A stretch of 54,973 nucleotides of DNA, from the IMG/VR virus record IMGVR_UViG_3300050821_007283, positions 1-54,973 of that record. The stretch is one strand, 5' to 3'. The position numbers were made by a program, and so were the translations under genes. Below the pieces are notes generated by a model, which did no database searches, had not been told where the DNA came from, and saw only the letters and a list, made by a program, of their open reading frames with translations. Each line of letters begins with the position of its first letter. Position 1 is the stretch's first letter. Shown piece by piece: positions 28,997 through 36,580 of this stretch. The stretch comes from a virus.

Positions 28997-29080
28997 CCGG
29001 CCGTTCTACAACTCCCTAGTGCAGGGGGAGTGAAGGTCATACGGCTTCCTGCGTGTTAACACGAGTCATAGGATGCGACC
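28997..29080. promoter_or_regulatory. Divergent promoter region with two dyads
   Basis: Leftward -10 TAGAAC (29009-29004) for the GntR gene; rightward -10 TAGGAT (29069-29074), six bases before GTG 29081. Dyads: ACTCCC/GGGAGT (29012-29032) and the perfect palindrome CGTGTTAACACG (29052-29063), which lies in the rightward promoter spacer. Confidence 0.55.
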
Positions 29081-29275
29081 GTGGATGACGCTACCCGGAC
29101 AGCCGGCCGCGAAACTCTGCGGGACCGGCTCGGGCCGCTGGCGCCGACACGCCCGGGGGAAACCCGGTTCTGGTGCTCGTGCGACACCGCCCGCCAGCGC
29201 CCGTTCCTCTCGTCGGCCGCGCTGCTGGAGCACATCGAGGAAGCCAGGGCGATGCACCAGCCGGCGGAGTCGTGA
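29081..29275 (+). CDS. Hypothetical small protein
   Basis: 64 aa, GTG 29081, probably leaderless. RFWCSCDTARQRPFLSSAAL then helix EHIEEARAMHQ; two Cys and one His. Overlaps the next membrane-protein gene as GTGA. Unknown family. Confidence 0.6.
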   Translation: MDDATRTAGRETLRDRLGPLAPTRPGETRFWCSCDTARQRPFLSSAALLEHIEEARAMHQPAES

Positions 29276-29436
29276 CCGCGGTCGTCATCTTCGCTGCGGC
29301 GGCTGTGGCCGTCTTCGCGGCGCTGGCGGCCTGGCGGTACCGGCTGAGGCTGCCGTGGCGTGCCCGGAAGATCGAGTGGGTGAAGCCTCCGGACCGGCCG
29401 TACCCGTGGGAGACGCCGGGGCGCGAGAAGGACTAG
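29272..29436 (+). CDS. Small membrane protein
   Basis: 54 aa, GTG 29272 (GTGA overlap). TAVVIFAAAAVAVFAALAAW is a single N-terminal membrane helix followed by a basic segment (RYRLRLPWRARK) and a Pro-rich tail, predicting a cytosolic C-terminus. With the preceding gene it forms a two-gene rightward unit under the GntR-side promoter. Confidence 0.6.
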   Translation: MTAVVIFAAAAVAVFAALAAWRYRLRLPWRARKIEWVKPPDRPYPWETPGREKD

Positions 29437-29585
29437 CGCCCGGCCTTCCGTCGCTGCCGTGCTTTCTGCCGCCTCCGGTACTCGCGTCCGCCGGGAAGCG
29501 GCAACGGAGTACCGCCGCACGTGCAGTCCCGGGCGTGGTAGCGGACCCGGCGCGGGCGGGGCTTGTCACGCCTGGTCGCGCTCAT
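29433..29585 (-). CDS. 50-aa very basic protein
   Basis: ATG 29585, overlapping the upstream gene. About one third Arg/Lys (TRRDKPRPRRVRYHARDCTC, RRRQKARQRRKAGR) with one CxC. Likely nucleic-acid binding by charge. Stops overlap the convergent membrane-protein gene. Confidence 0.5.
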   Translation of the reverse strand: MSATRRDKPRPRRVRYHARDCTCGGTPLPLPGGREYRRRQKARQRRKAGR

Positions 29586-29964
29586 CGCCGTCCTCCGGTA
29601 GCCGGCACGCGGCGAACTGGCCGACAGCCAGCGCCTCGGCAGCAAGCCGCATCTTGTCGCCCTCCGTCAGGAACGCATGCGCCGCTACCCGTGCCGCGAT
29701 TCCGAAGTGGCGCCGGAACGCGTTGCGCGGGCGGTTGACCAGGTCGTCGTTCGCTGCGGGCAGCCGTTTCGGCCCGCGCGCTTCCATGTGCTCCAGTATC
29801 TTCGCCGAAACCGCCTCGCCGAGGTCTGCCGCTACAGCATCCAGTGCCACCCTCGCCAGCGCCTCATCTGAGTCCATCCACGTGTCGTGGCGCTGGTATG
29901 ACAGCAGTTCGCGGGTGATGGCCCCAGCGGCCTTGGCATAGATCTCTGGCGGGTAGTCAGGCAC
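29566..29964 (-). CDS. Hypothetical helical protein
   Basis: 132 aa, GTG 29964. All-helical with RVALDAVAADLGEAVSAKIL, EHMEARGPKRLPAAND; this resembles a small family common in Streptomyces phages with a conserved middle segment. No function known. Confidence 0.6.
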   Translation of the reverse strand: MPDYPPEIYAKAAGAITRELLSYQRHDTWMDSDEALARVALDAVAADLGEAVSAKILEHMEARGPKRLPAANDDLVNRPRNAFRRHFGIAARVAAHAFLTEGDKMRLAAEALAVGQFAACRLPEDGDERDQA

Positions 29965-30234
29965 CTAGTCCGCCCTCCTTGTGATCTTCACGTCCAGCCC
30001 GCACCGATGGCAGAACGCCGTCTTCCCGTCCTGGTGCAAGGTGGCGCTGCTGATGTCGCACCCGCATTCGAGTTCCTTGCCGTCGAGCCGGGTGCACCGC
30101 TTGCACATGAGCGCGTCCGGGGGGACTGAGGTGACACGCCGGAACCTGTCGTTCCACCGCCCGCACTTCGCCAGGCACCGGTTGACCATGCGGTGGACGG
30201 TCTGGCTGCCGTCCAGTTTCGCGAGTTCAGCCAT
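29965..30234 (-). CDS. Zinc-finger-like protein
   Basis: 89 aa, ATG 30234. Eight Cys: NRCLAKCGRW, LMCKRCTRLDG, LECGCDIS and AFCHRCGLDV, giving two likely zinc knuckles. Directly follows (1 bp) the next gene. Unknown role. Confidence 0.65.
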   Translation of the reverse strand: MAELAKLDGSQTVHRMVNRCLAKCGRWNDRFRRVTSVPPDALMCKRCTRLDGKELECGCDISSATLHQDGKTAFCHRCGLDVKITRRAD

Positions 30235-30475
30235 CGCCGCCCGCCTTAACGTCCGACTCGGGCAGCCTCAGGTACATCCGCAGCCGTTCGCTCAGGTGCT
30301 CGATCAGGTACGCCGCAAGAGCGGCACCGAAGGCATCAGAGCGGCCTGCTGTCACTTTGTCGATGGCCGCGCCGAGTTCGCGGGAAAGTTCGTACTGGGC
30401 GCTCCACGCCTGCATATGGGCGATGTCGCTGTCCTCGGGTCCGGTGGCCGGCGCGCCCGGTGGGTCAGTCATCAC
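30227..30475 (-). CDS. Hypothetical helical protein
   Basis: 82 aa, GTG 30475 (or ATG 30472). Acidic N-terminus, helices QYELSRELGAAIDKVTAGRS and EHLSERLRMYLRLPES. No motif. Confidence 0.6.
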   Translation of the reverse strand: MMTDPPGAPATGPEDSDIAHMQAWSAQYELSRELGAAIDKVTAGRSDAFGAALAAYLIEHLSERLRMYLRLPESDVKAGGDG

Positions 30476-30780
30476 GACGCCTCGGGCGCTGCGGGCCTGC
30501 GCGCGGACCGGGCGGCGTCGACAAGCTCGAACACGTTCACGGCGAACGCCTCGCGGTGAGCGGTGCTCGCCCGCCCGTCACTGTAGTTGTTCGTGTAGGT
30601 GCGCCTGAGCGCATCGCAGGCCGCCCACAGCATGTCATCGGAACTGACCGGTGCCGATGACTGGATGAACTGGCACGACGCCGGATCTTCGACTTCCACG
30701 ACCACGACGCCCGCGCGCTTGAGTTCGCGACGAGATGCCGCCGTTAGCTGGCCGGTCTTGCACAGGAATACCTCAGCCAT
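30472..30780 (-). CDS. Hypothetical protein
   Basis: 102 aa from ATG 30780, overlapping the upstream gene by eight bases. N-terminal alpha/beta (AEVFLCKTGQLTAASRRELK, GVVVVEVEDPASCQFI), then ALRRTYTNNYSDGRAS and a C-terminal helix. The C-terminal half resembles small actinophage proteins; unknown function. Confidence 0.6.
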   Translation of the reverse strand: MAEVFLCKTGQLTAASRRELKRAGVVVVEVEDPASCQFIQSSAPVSSDDMLWAACDALRRTYTNNYSDGRASTAHREAFAVNVFELVDAARSARRPAAPEAS

Positions 30781-31240
30781 TGCCGACCTCCAGCGCCTTG
30801 CGCTCGTTGTCCTGGTACGCCTGCCACAGGGTGCGCGACTCATCGACGTGCAGGTACGGGAGCATGACCTCGGTCAGGGTGGCCATCTGCGCGGCGATGA
30901 GCGCGAGGTTGGCCTCCAGCCAGTCCTTGACTACCCGCCACGCCACGTTCTCGGCGTGCTGCTCGCTGGTGAACCTGCCCGATGACTTCTTGAGCGACGC
31001 GAACTCGCCGCCCCGCTCGGCTTGCACCAGGACCGCGCGCATCGCCTTGACATCCACGGGCAGCGTGAAGTTCCGCTGGCCGTGCGGAGTCCGCAGCGAG
31101 AAGGACAGCCCGGCGGGCTTACCGTCCTCGAAATGGACGGCCACCGACGCAGCGCCAGCGGCACCGAGGATCGACTGGCATTCACCGACCGTCTGCGCGG
31201 CCGGGATGGCGGTCGTGTAATTTAGGGGCCTATTTGCCAT
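30773..31240 (-). CDS. Conserved phage protein of unknown function
   Basis: 155 aa from ATG 31240. LNYTTAIPAAQTVGECQSIL, AVHFEDGKPAGLSFSLRTPH, FTLPVDVKAMRAVL, AENVAWRVVKDWLEANLALI: this order matches a family found in many actinophages and their hosts' mobile elements. Function unknown; it is often near replication or early genes. Confidence 0.7.
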   Translation of the reverse strand: MANRPLNYTTAIPAAQTVGECQSILGAAGAASVAVHFEDGKPAGLSFSLRTPHGQRNFTLPVDVKAMRAVLVQAERGGEFASLKKSSGRFTSEQHAENVAWRVVKDWLEANLALIAAQMATLTEVMLPYLHVDESRTLWQAYQDNERKALEVGNG

Positions 31241-31688
31241 CGAATCCGATCCTCCGCGTCTTGATCCCGGCCCGCTCGGCGAGCCTTGCGCACTGCGTCG
31301 CACCGTGGCTGCCGTGCGGCTTCTTCCGGCCGCAGTCCGTCTTGGCGCACTCGTCGACCGCCGCGACGCACTCGTGCGCCCCCAGTCCCACCATGGCCGC
31401 GTTCCGGTTCATCCCGGCCGCCGGGTTGAACTTCCCGTCCGGGTACCACTGGAGGCGGGTTACCGGGTGACGCTCGGGCTTGCGTTTCATTCCGGGCAGC
31501 GGCGACGGGAGCAGCGCCCAGTCGTCGGCCATCTCATCGCCGCCCTTAGCTTTCCCGTGGATCACGATGATCAGGCGGTACCCGAGGTCCCAGGCGCGCC
31601 GTTCTGCTTCGTCCAGCGCGGCGTACAGCTTCGCCCGGGCGGTGTAGGTGCGCGATGAGGTGACTAGCACGCGGTAGGCGTCAGTCAT
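31230..31688 (-). CDS. SLOG-family (YspA/DUF2493-type) protein
   Basis: 152 aa from ATG 31688 (TGATG junction). YRVLVTSSRTYTARAKLYAA, RLIIVIHGKAKGGDEMADDW and CARLAERAGIKTRRI follow the Rossmann-like SLOG fold (G-G-D nucleotide-binding loop). SLOG proteins sense or process nucleotide-derived signals and occur in defence and phage operons. A Cys/His insert (HECVAAVDECAKTDCGRKKP) suggests a metal site. Substrate unknown. Confidence 0.75.
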   Translation of the reverse strand: MTDAYRVLVTSSRTYTARAKLYAALDEAERRAWDLGYRLIIVIHGKAKGGDEMADDWALLPSPLPGMKRKPERHPVTRLQWYPDGKFNPAAGMNRNAAMVGLGAHECVAAVDECAKTDCGRKKPHGSHGATQCARLAERAGIKTRRIGFDGK

Positions 31689-31969
31689 CAGGACGCGTCC
31701 CGCAGTCGGCCGAGGTCGCACGCCTCGGTGATCCCGGCCAGCACGCTCGCTTCTTCGTCGATCTGCTCGTCCATCCACCACACGCTCGCGAGCTTGCCCT
31801 TGACGACCACGCCGATGTTGAAGTCGTCGGACTCCCGGATCTCGAAGCCGTGGCTGACCGCCAGCGCCTTGTCGGTGAAGTGCGAGCCATCCCAGTAGTG
31901 ATAGATGTCGTAGCCCGTTTCGGGGGTGCCCTCGACCTGGGCTGTCAGCACGATGTAGACCTCGGCCAT
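31688..31969 (-). CDS. Hypothetical protein
   Basis: 93 aa from ATG 31969 (GTG 31972 equally possible). Beta-rich and acidic: EVYIVLTAQVEGTPETGYDI, FNIGVVVKGKLASVWWMDEQ. Overlaps both neighbours. No family recognised. Confidence 0.6.
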   Translation of the reverse strand: MAEVYIVLTAQVEGTPETGYDIYHYWDGSHFTDKALAVSHGFEIRESDDFNIGVVVKGKLASVWWMDEQIDEEASVLAGITEACDLGRLRDAS

Positions 31970-32472
31970 CACCGCTCCTTGTTAGCTAGGTCGATCAAGG
32001 TCAGGGCGTGACACGAACCTTGATCGTCGCAATAGCACGCCAGGTCAAGCCCGGCCAGTTCTTCCAGGTGGGCCAGCACCCACCGCCGGTCGTAGGTGAT
32101 CACGCCTGACCGGATCTGGTCGGGCAGGTCCGGGTCGGACCGCTCCAGCCACGCCCGGTGCAGCCGGACCACGAACTCGCGGGCCTGGGTGACTGTCTCC
32201 GCGCGCCCTTCCCGCAGTGCCCATTCGACGGTCCAGGGGTTGCCGAAACGGGACGGCCGGGCGACCGACCTCGCGCCCTCAGGGAGCCTGAAACCTCGCT
32301 GGCGTTTCAGCTGGAGCCGCCGTGGCGACACTGGTTCCGAGCCTGCCCCGGAGCATCGCACCGCGGGGAACCCCCTGGCAGGCTTAACCGGGTGAGCGCC
32401 TATCTTCCCGTCCTTGCGCACGGGAGCGGAAAGGCTGCACTCAGGGCAGCGGGCACGGGGGCGGTCAGGCAT
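31969..32472 (-). CDS. DUF4326 domain protein with zinc-ribbon start
   Basis: 167 aa from ATG 32472. N-terminal RCPECSLSAPVRKDGK (zinc ribbon half), then DUF4326: RPSRFGNPWTVEWALREG, AREFVVRLHRAWLE, LEELAGLDLACYCDDQGSC and HALTLIDLAN. The family is common in phages and actinobacteria; its Cys-His CYC..CH centre suggests a metal site. Activity unknown. Confidence 0.8.
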   Translation of the reverse strand: MPDRPRARCPECSLSAPVRKDGKIGAHPVKPARGFPAVRCSGAGSEPVSPRRLQLKRQRGFRLPEGARSVARPSRFGNPWTVEWALREGRAETVTQAREFVVRLHRAWLERSDPDLPDQIRSGVITYDRRWVLAHLEELAGLDLACYCDDQGSCHALTLIDLANKER

Positions 32473-32674
32473 CACGGATCTCCACCTGGTAGCTGAACAC
32501 GATCTCCTCATCGGCCGCCCTGACCGTGACGGTGTCGTCCCAGCCTCGCCTCTCCTCGGGCAACTCCCGTTCGATCATCGCGAGCAGCCGGCGCACCTGA
32601 ACCCAGTTGGTCGGGTTAGGGAGCGTGTATTCCTTCACGGTCGTGGTGACCGTGCGGTGTGACCAGTCAGCCAT
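32465..32674 (-). CDS. Hypothetical small phage protein
   Basis: 69 aa, ATG 32674. Beta strand, LPNPTNWVQVRRLLAMIERE, then DDTVTVRAADEEIVFSYQVE. The LPNPTNW pattern recurs in actinophage small proteins. Unknown function. Confidence 0.65.
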   Translation of the reverse strand: MADWSHRTVTTTVKEYTLPNPTNWVQVRRLLAMIERELPEERRGWDDTVTVRAADEEIVFSYQVEIRDA

Positions 32675-33089
32675 TGCCTGCCTCCGCCGGCGCTAGGTGG
32701 ATGGCTGCCACCAGGGTGCCCGTGGTCATTCCCTCGGCCGCCGCTATCCGGTCAAGAGCGGCACGAGTGAAGTCCTCGTCGGAGTCGTCGAGTGGGACGC
32801 CTGCCCGGCCCACGTCGGCTATCTTCACCCACATCGCGCCGGCCGGGCCTTCGCCGGACATCTGCCAGCCGTTCGCAGTCAGCCACGCGTGGATCTTGCT
32901 GACCGGCGGGTAGCCGTGCAAGAGGGTCAGGTTCATTCGTAATCCCGGCCCGGTGCGGCGGTTCAGCGGAGTCTCCTGCCGCTGGATCACGCAATAGCCG
33001 GGCAGCTCCTCGATGTACCGGGCGATCCTGGCTGAGTGCTCAGGAGTGCTGGTAATGCGGATGCTGGTGATATCGGACTGGTCAGGCAT
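32667..33089 (-). CDS. Hypothetical protein
   Basis: 140 aa, ATG 33089. Alpha/beta: SIRITSTPEHSARIARYIEE, YCVIQRQETPLNRRTGPG, LHGYPPVSKIHAWLTANGWQ, then an acidic helical tail. No catalytic motif visible. Confidence 0.6.
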   Translation of the reverse strand: MPDQSDITSIRITSTPEHSARIARYIEELPGYCVIQRQETPLNRRTGPGLRMNLTLLHGYPPVSKIHAWLTANGWQMSGEGPAGAMWVKIADVGRAGVPLDDSDEDFTRAALDRIAAAEGMTTGTLVAAIHLAPAEAGNG

Positions 33090-33975
33090 CGTCGCCCCCG
33101 TCCTTCACGTACAGCCCGGCTATAGCGTTCTGCGCTGCCTGCAAGCCCGCTGTCAGTTCCGTCGCGCAGCGGTGGCAGGCTCCGAGGTAGAGGCTGGCCG
33201 ACGCTACCTGGTCGCTGACCTCGCGGCACTGGTCGTCACCCAGGCGGCCCGTGCCGGCCTGCGAGTCCAGGAAGGCGGTTAGCTGTGCGAGTAGCTGCGG
33301 CAGCCGTCCCGTTGCCGTGTAGAGCGCGCCGAGGAGGGAGTAGGCGTCGGCCGGGTTCTCAAGGCCGCCGGCTCCGGGCATGGTCGCGTGGTTGAGGTAC
33401 CTGATTCCTTCGGCGAAAAGGTCGGCCGCCTCAAGGGTGGTCGCGGGAGTGTGAGGGCCGTCCATGTGGAAGTTGACCATGGCGATATAGCCTTCCGGGA
33501 AGTTGGGACAGGCGAACTCTCCGAAGATGCGCCGTGCGGCCACGTCGTAAGCGAATGCGGCCTCCATCTCCGTCGCGAACCGGCCGAGCCACTGAGCCTT
33601 GCCGCCCGCCTTGATCTTCGCTCCCCACTTGCCATTGCAAGGAGTAACGCCCTTATACCTGGACGCGCCGCGGTGGATGGGCCTGGCGTTTGCGTTGTTC
33701 TGCGCTCGCGTAGCAGGTCGGAGGTTGTGTCGCTGGTTGTCCAGGCCAAGGTGATTAATGTGGTCGGTCTGCGGCCAGCCGGTGATTAGCTTGTGCATGT
33801 ACATCAGTGCCGCACGTCGGTCAGATATTGGCCTACCTACGGCATATGGCCCATGGTTCTTTTCGCGGACCTCGTGGACCCACCAGCGATACGAAGCGAT
33901 CAAGGCGAAGTCGTCATCGTCGACCAGGGCCACGCGGCCAGCGGCCTTCTTGCCGTGGAGGGGAATCTCTCTCAC
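33082..33975 (-). CDS. AP2/HNH homing endonuclease fused to a resident gene
   Basis: 297 aa, GTG 33975. Residues 1-165: HNH nuclease (YMHKLITGWPQTDHINHLGL, DNQRHNLRPATRAQNNAN) then an AP2 DNA-binding domain (SRYKGVTPCNGKWGAKIKAG, LGRFATEMEAAFAYDVAARR). From about residue 166 the sequence is a different, helical protein (HTPATTLEAADLFAEGIRYL, LYTATGRLPQLLAQLTAFLD, ELTAGLQAAQNAIAGLYVKD) of a type common in Streptomyces mobile elements. An in-frame ATG with GGAAGG upstream (about residue 166) could still start the second protein alone. Confidence 0.85.
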   Translation of the reverse strand: MREIPLHGKKAAGRVALVDDDDFALIASYRWWVHEVREKNHGPYAVGRPISDRRAALMYMHKLITGWPQTDHINHLGLDNQRHNLRPATRAQNNANARPIHRGASRYKGVTPCNGKWGAKIKAGGKAQWLGRFATEMEAAFAYDVAARRIFGEFACPNFPEGYIAMVNFHMDGPHTPATTLEAADLFAEGIRYLNHATMPGAGGLENPADAYSLLGALYTATGRLPQLLAQLTAFLDSQAGTGRLGDDQCREVSDQVASASLYLGACHRCATELTAGLQAAQNAIAGLYVKDGGDDA

Positions 33976-34029
33976 CGCGTTGCCCTTCCGTCCGGGCTGT
34001 GGGGTCCGTCTGTTCTCAGGGGGACTGGC

Positions 34030-34383
34030 TCATCCATCGGGGTTCTCCTCAGTGCGGCTCGGGCGCGCCGGCTTCCCAGCGCCTTGCAGGAATTCGGCGA
34101 ACTCCAGCACCGCCGAGCGGTCGTGCTCGGACAGGTTCTCCACCTTGCGCAGCAAGGCCTGGTCAGGCGTGAAACGGGACTCTCCGGTGAACCACCCGAG
34201 CGGGCGGCGGTAGAGGCGCATCAGCCTGCGCAGTTGCTCGCCCGTGATGGTGGCTTCGCCTGCCTCGATGCGGGCCAGCAAGCCGATTGCCCAGCCGAGG
34301 GCGTCGGCTGCCTGGCTGAGGCTGATGCCGAGGTACTCGCGGGCGTCGCGGATACGGCCGGGCAGGATTCGCGTGTCAGGCAA
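34030..34383 (-). CDS. XRE-family HTH regulator
   Basis: 117 aa, ATG 34383. RIRDAREYLGISLSQAADAL, GLLARIEAGEATITGEQLRR is a Cro/C1 helix-turn-helix; the second half (YRRPLGWFTGESRF, LSEHDRSAVLEFAEFLQG) resembles HTH proteins paired with ImmA/IrrE peptidases, though none is adjacent. DNA binding is near certain; target unknown. Confidence 0.85.
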   Translation of the reverse strand: MPDTRILPGRIRDAREYLGISLSQAADALGWAIGLLARIEAGEATITGEQLRRLMRLYRRPLGWFTGESRFTPDQALLRKVENLSEHDRSAVLEFAEFLQGAGKPARPSRTEENPDG

Positions 34384-34600
34384 GGTGCCACGACCCGTCA
34401 GGCAGCCAGACCTCCACCAGGCTGGTCTCCGATCGCCAGCGGGCGAGCACGCGGCCGTTCCCGTCGCACGACGTGTGCGCGGGCGGGTCGTGGCCCGGGT
34501 CGTTGGTGCAGAGCTGGTAGCTTTCCGGCTTGCGCTTGATAAGCGGTTTGCTCATCGCCCCGCACATTCCGGCGCGCCTCGCGTCATCAGTCGTCGGCAT
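34376..34600 (-). CDS. Hypothetical protein
   Basis: 74 aa, ATG 34600 chosen for GGGAGG eight bases upstream (later ATGs at 34567 and 34555 exist). KPESYQLCTNDPGHDPPAHT, SCDGNGRV: two Cys and two His near one another, then SLVEVWLPDGSWHL. Unknown. Confidence 0.55.
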   Translation of the reverse strand: MPTTDDARRAGMCGAMSKPLIKRKPESYQLCTNDPGHDPPAHTSCDGNGRVLARWRSETSLVEVWLPDGSWHLA

Positions 34601-35021
34601 CCAGGGGCACCTCCCTGCTCAGGTACTCTCGCCACGGGACCGGGCCGGCGGGTGTCCAGAACCGCCAGTCGTCATGGTCCGGGCCGGTTATCACCAGCGT
34701 CCACAGGCAGCCATGGACGTCGGTGATGGCGTGGGCGGCCTTCCTGCGAACCGGCATGGGCCGGAAACGCCGGTGCGCCCGGAACACGTAACGCGAGCGG
34801 TCGGCCGCGTCCGGCCACAGCGACTCCTCGTAGGAACCGGACAGGACGATGCTGGCGAAAAACCACGGGTGATCATGCGGGTCAGGGTCAACATCCGGGC
34901 GGTGTATGAGGTGCAGGTAGACGCCGAACCACGGCGTCTTGACCAGCCTCAGCCGGTCAAGGAACAGGGCGTCGTCCCGCTGCACCCTCATGGCGCTGAG
35001 CGCCGACCAGTCACGAGCCAT
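34587..35021 (-). CDS. Cupin-like phage protein
   Basis: 144 aa from ATG 35021. YLHLIHRPDVDPDPHDHPWF has the His-x-His of a metal-binding cupin barrel; later HAITDVHGCLWTLVITG and GPVPWREYL complete a pattern seen in small phage cupin proteins. Enzyme activity, if any, is unknown. Confidence 0.7.
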   Translation of the reverse strand: MARDWSALSAMRVQRDDALFLDRLRLVKTPWFGVYLHLIHRPDVDPDPHDHPWFFASIVLSGSYEESLWPDAADRSRYVFRAHRRFRPMPVRRKAAHAITDVHGCLWTLVITGPDHDDWRFWTPAGPVPWREYLSREVPLDADD

Positions 35022-35535
35022 CCGCGGGCACCTCCCACGGCCCGTCAAGAGGCTCAGTCCCGCTAGCGCCGTGGACCGGGCAGCACGGATCGCCGACCCG
35101 GAAGCCTCCGGTGTCGCTGAACCTGACGCAGATGCACTCACCGTGCGCTGCGGGCACCTCCCCGAGTAGTTCCCTGGTGATGGCCATCCGCTCCGGGCAT
35201 GGCCACTCGTGCTCCCGGCAGTCCGGATTCACGCAGTGGAAGCGTTCCCGGTACGTGCAGTCCGGGCACTCCCTGACCTCGCTGAACGACCGGGCGGCCG
35301 ACTTAGTCCACTCGTGAGCGGGGCAGCGCAGGTCCAGGTCGTAGGAACGGACTGGCCGCTCCTGGCGCTGGTGACGTGCCAGCACCGCCTCAACCGCGTT
35401 CAGCAGGAGCGGGACATCGGCAGCCGACTCCATCAGGCATCGCACGCCGTCATCGGAGATCGGCAAGGCCGCGCCTAGCGGGCGCTCGCTGCGCTGCCGT
35501 ACCCCGGACAGGTGCGCCGTTAGCTGATCACTCAC
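35011..35535 (-). CDS. Cys-rich protein with Streptomyces-type N-terminal module
   Basis: 174 aa from GTG 35535. DQLTAHLSGVRQRSE and ADVPLLLNAVEAVLARHQRQ form a helical module shared with the gene at 35853. The second half has many Cys (RECPDCTYRERFHCVNPDC, RVGDPCCPVHG). Probably zinc-binding. Function unknown. Confidence 0.6.
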   Translation of the reverse strand: MSDQLTAHLSGVRQRSERPLGAALPISDDGVRCLMESAADVPLLLNAVEAVLARHQRQERPVRSYDLDLRCPAHEWTKSAARSFSEVRECPDCTYRERFHCVNPDCREHEWPCPERMAITRELLGEVPAAHGECICVRFSDTGGFRVGDPCCPVHGASGTEPLDGPWEVPADGS

Positions 35536-35860
35536 TGGTCTCTCCTGGCAGGTGCTTGCTGACGGCTTCCCGGAGCGCCGTGGCGCAGTCCGTGAGGCCC
35601 TGCGCTCTCGCGCTGAGCAGGATCGAGCGCGAACAGCTGAGCGGGCCAGCGGTGACCTCAGAGCGGCGGTCGCACTCCGCTGCGGAGGCTTCCCATTCCC
35701 CGGCCAGCGACAGCAGCGCGCTGAGCGCGTCAGCGAGACGCGGAACGTCCTCGCAGGACCAGCGCCCGGAGTCGGGCAGCACGAACCGTCGTTCCTCCGC
35801 TGCATGCTCTGCGGCGGCAGCCAGGTAGGCGGCGGCAGGATCAGTCTGGGTGTCACTCAT
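35528..35860 (-). CDS. Hypothetical helical protein
   Basis: 110 aa, ATG 35860. Helices AAAYLAAAAEHAAEERRF, VPRLADALSALLSLAGEWEA and ALREAVSKHLPGE; a DVPRLADAL segment echoes the ADVPxL module of both flanking genes, so the three may be related. No known function. Confidence 0.6.
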   Translation of the reverse strand: MSDTQTDPAAAYLAAAAEHAAEERRFVLPDSGRWSCEDVPRLADALSALLSLAGEWEASAAECDRRSEVTAGPLSCSRSILLSARAQGLTDCATALREAVSKHLPGETSE

Positions 35861-36305
35861 CGCGCTCTCCGAGTACCTTTCTGGTGATGGCTTCGATGGT
35901 CCGGCAGAACGGCTTGCCCGGCCCGTGCTCGTGGCTGCTGACGCAAGCCTCCGACTGCCCCATCCCCTCGGTGCAGCACTCGGTGCAGATCCGGTACATC
36001 AGGGCATCGGCGCAGGCATAGTGCAGGTTCGCGTCAACGGCGAACCCGCTGGCGAGGTCTTCCTCGGTGTGGTCGTGGCCGCATTCGTCGTAGATGCCGA
36101 ACGGCTTGTGGATCGAGCGGACCGCCTCAACCGCGCCGACAAGGCGGGGAACATCGGCCACGGACCGCAGGGCCTTGCTCACGAGTTCCAGGGCGGTCGC
36201 GTAGTCGTGCCATCTCGCCTTGTCCGCCATGGTCCAGCGTTCCCTGACCTCGGACAGGTGCGCGGTTAGCGGGTCAGGCTGGGCGGCGGCAGCGTCAGTT
36301 GGCAT
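35853..36305 (-). CDS. Hypothetical protein, paralogue of 35011-35535
   Basis: 150 aa from ATG 36305 (TGATG junction). DPLTAHLSEVRERWTMADKA and VADVPRLVGAVEAVRSIH repeat the N-terminal module of the gene at 35011. C-terminal Cys/His: YDECGHDHTEEDL, YRICTECCTEG, EACVSSHEHG. Likely zinc-binding. Confidence 0.6.
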   Translation of the reverse strand: MPTDAAAAQPDPLTAHLSEVRERWTMADKARWHDYATALELVSKALRSVADVPRLVGAVEAVRSIHKPFGIYDECGHDHTEEDLASGFAVDANLHYACADALMYRICTECCTEGMGQSEACVSSHEHGPGKPFCRTIEAITRKVLGERDE

Positions 36306-36580
36306 CAGCGGACTCCGTCGATGAACTTGCGCACCTCGGCGGGCGAGTTGAGGAAGCCGCTCATGGCCTCCAGCATCATCAGCTCGATGGCCGCGTGGCC
36401 GCACGTCTCCGGGTGCTTGCTCAGGTCGGACGTGAGCGATGCCATCGCGCCGGGCAGGTCGCCCGCGTCGGCGTACTCCAGCGCGCGCTCTTTGGCCCAC
36501 GCGACATGCCCGGCGCGGGTGCCCATGAATCCCCGCTCGTCGGCGACCTCGGGCAGTTCGGTGGGTTCGGTGTCAGGCAC
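36305..36580 (-). CDS. Conserved small phage protein
   Basis: 91 aa, ATG 36580. GFMGTRAGHVAWAKERALEY, ADAGDLPGAMASLTSDLSKH, PETCGHAAIEL, PAEVRKFIDG: a well-conserved helical protein in Streptomyces and mycobacterial phages. Function unknown. Confidence 0.7.
   Translation of the reverse strand: MPDTEPTELPEVADERGFMGTRAGHVAWAKERALEYADAGDLPGAMASLTSDLSKHPETCGHAAIELMMLEAMSGFLNSPAEVRKFIDGVR

Noticed and set aside
34030-34383. ImmR-ImmA immunity module
   Set aside because: The XRE protein resembles ImmR-type regulators but no HExxH metallopeptidase gene is next to it.
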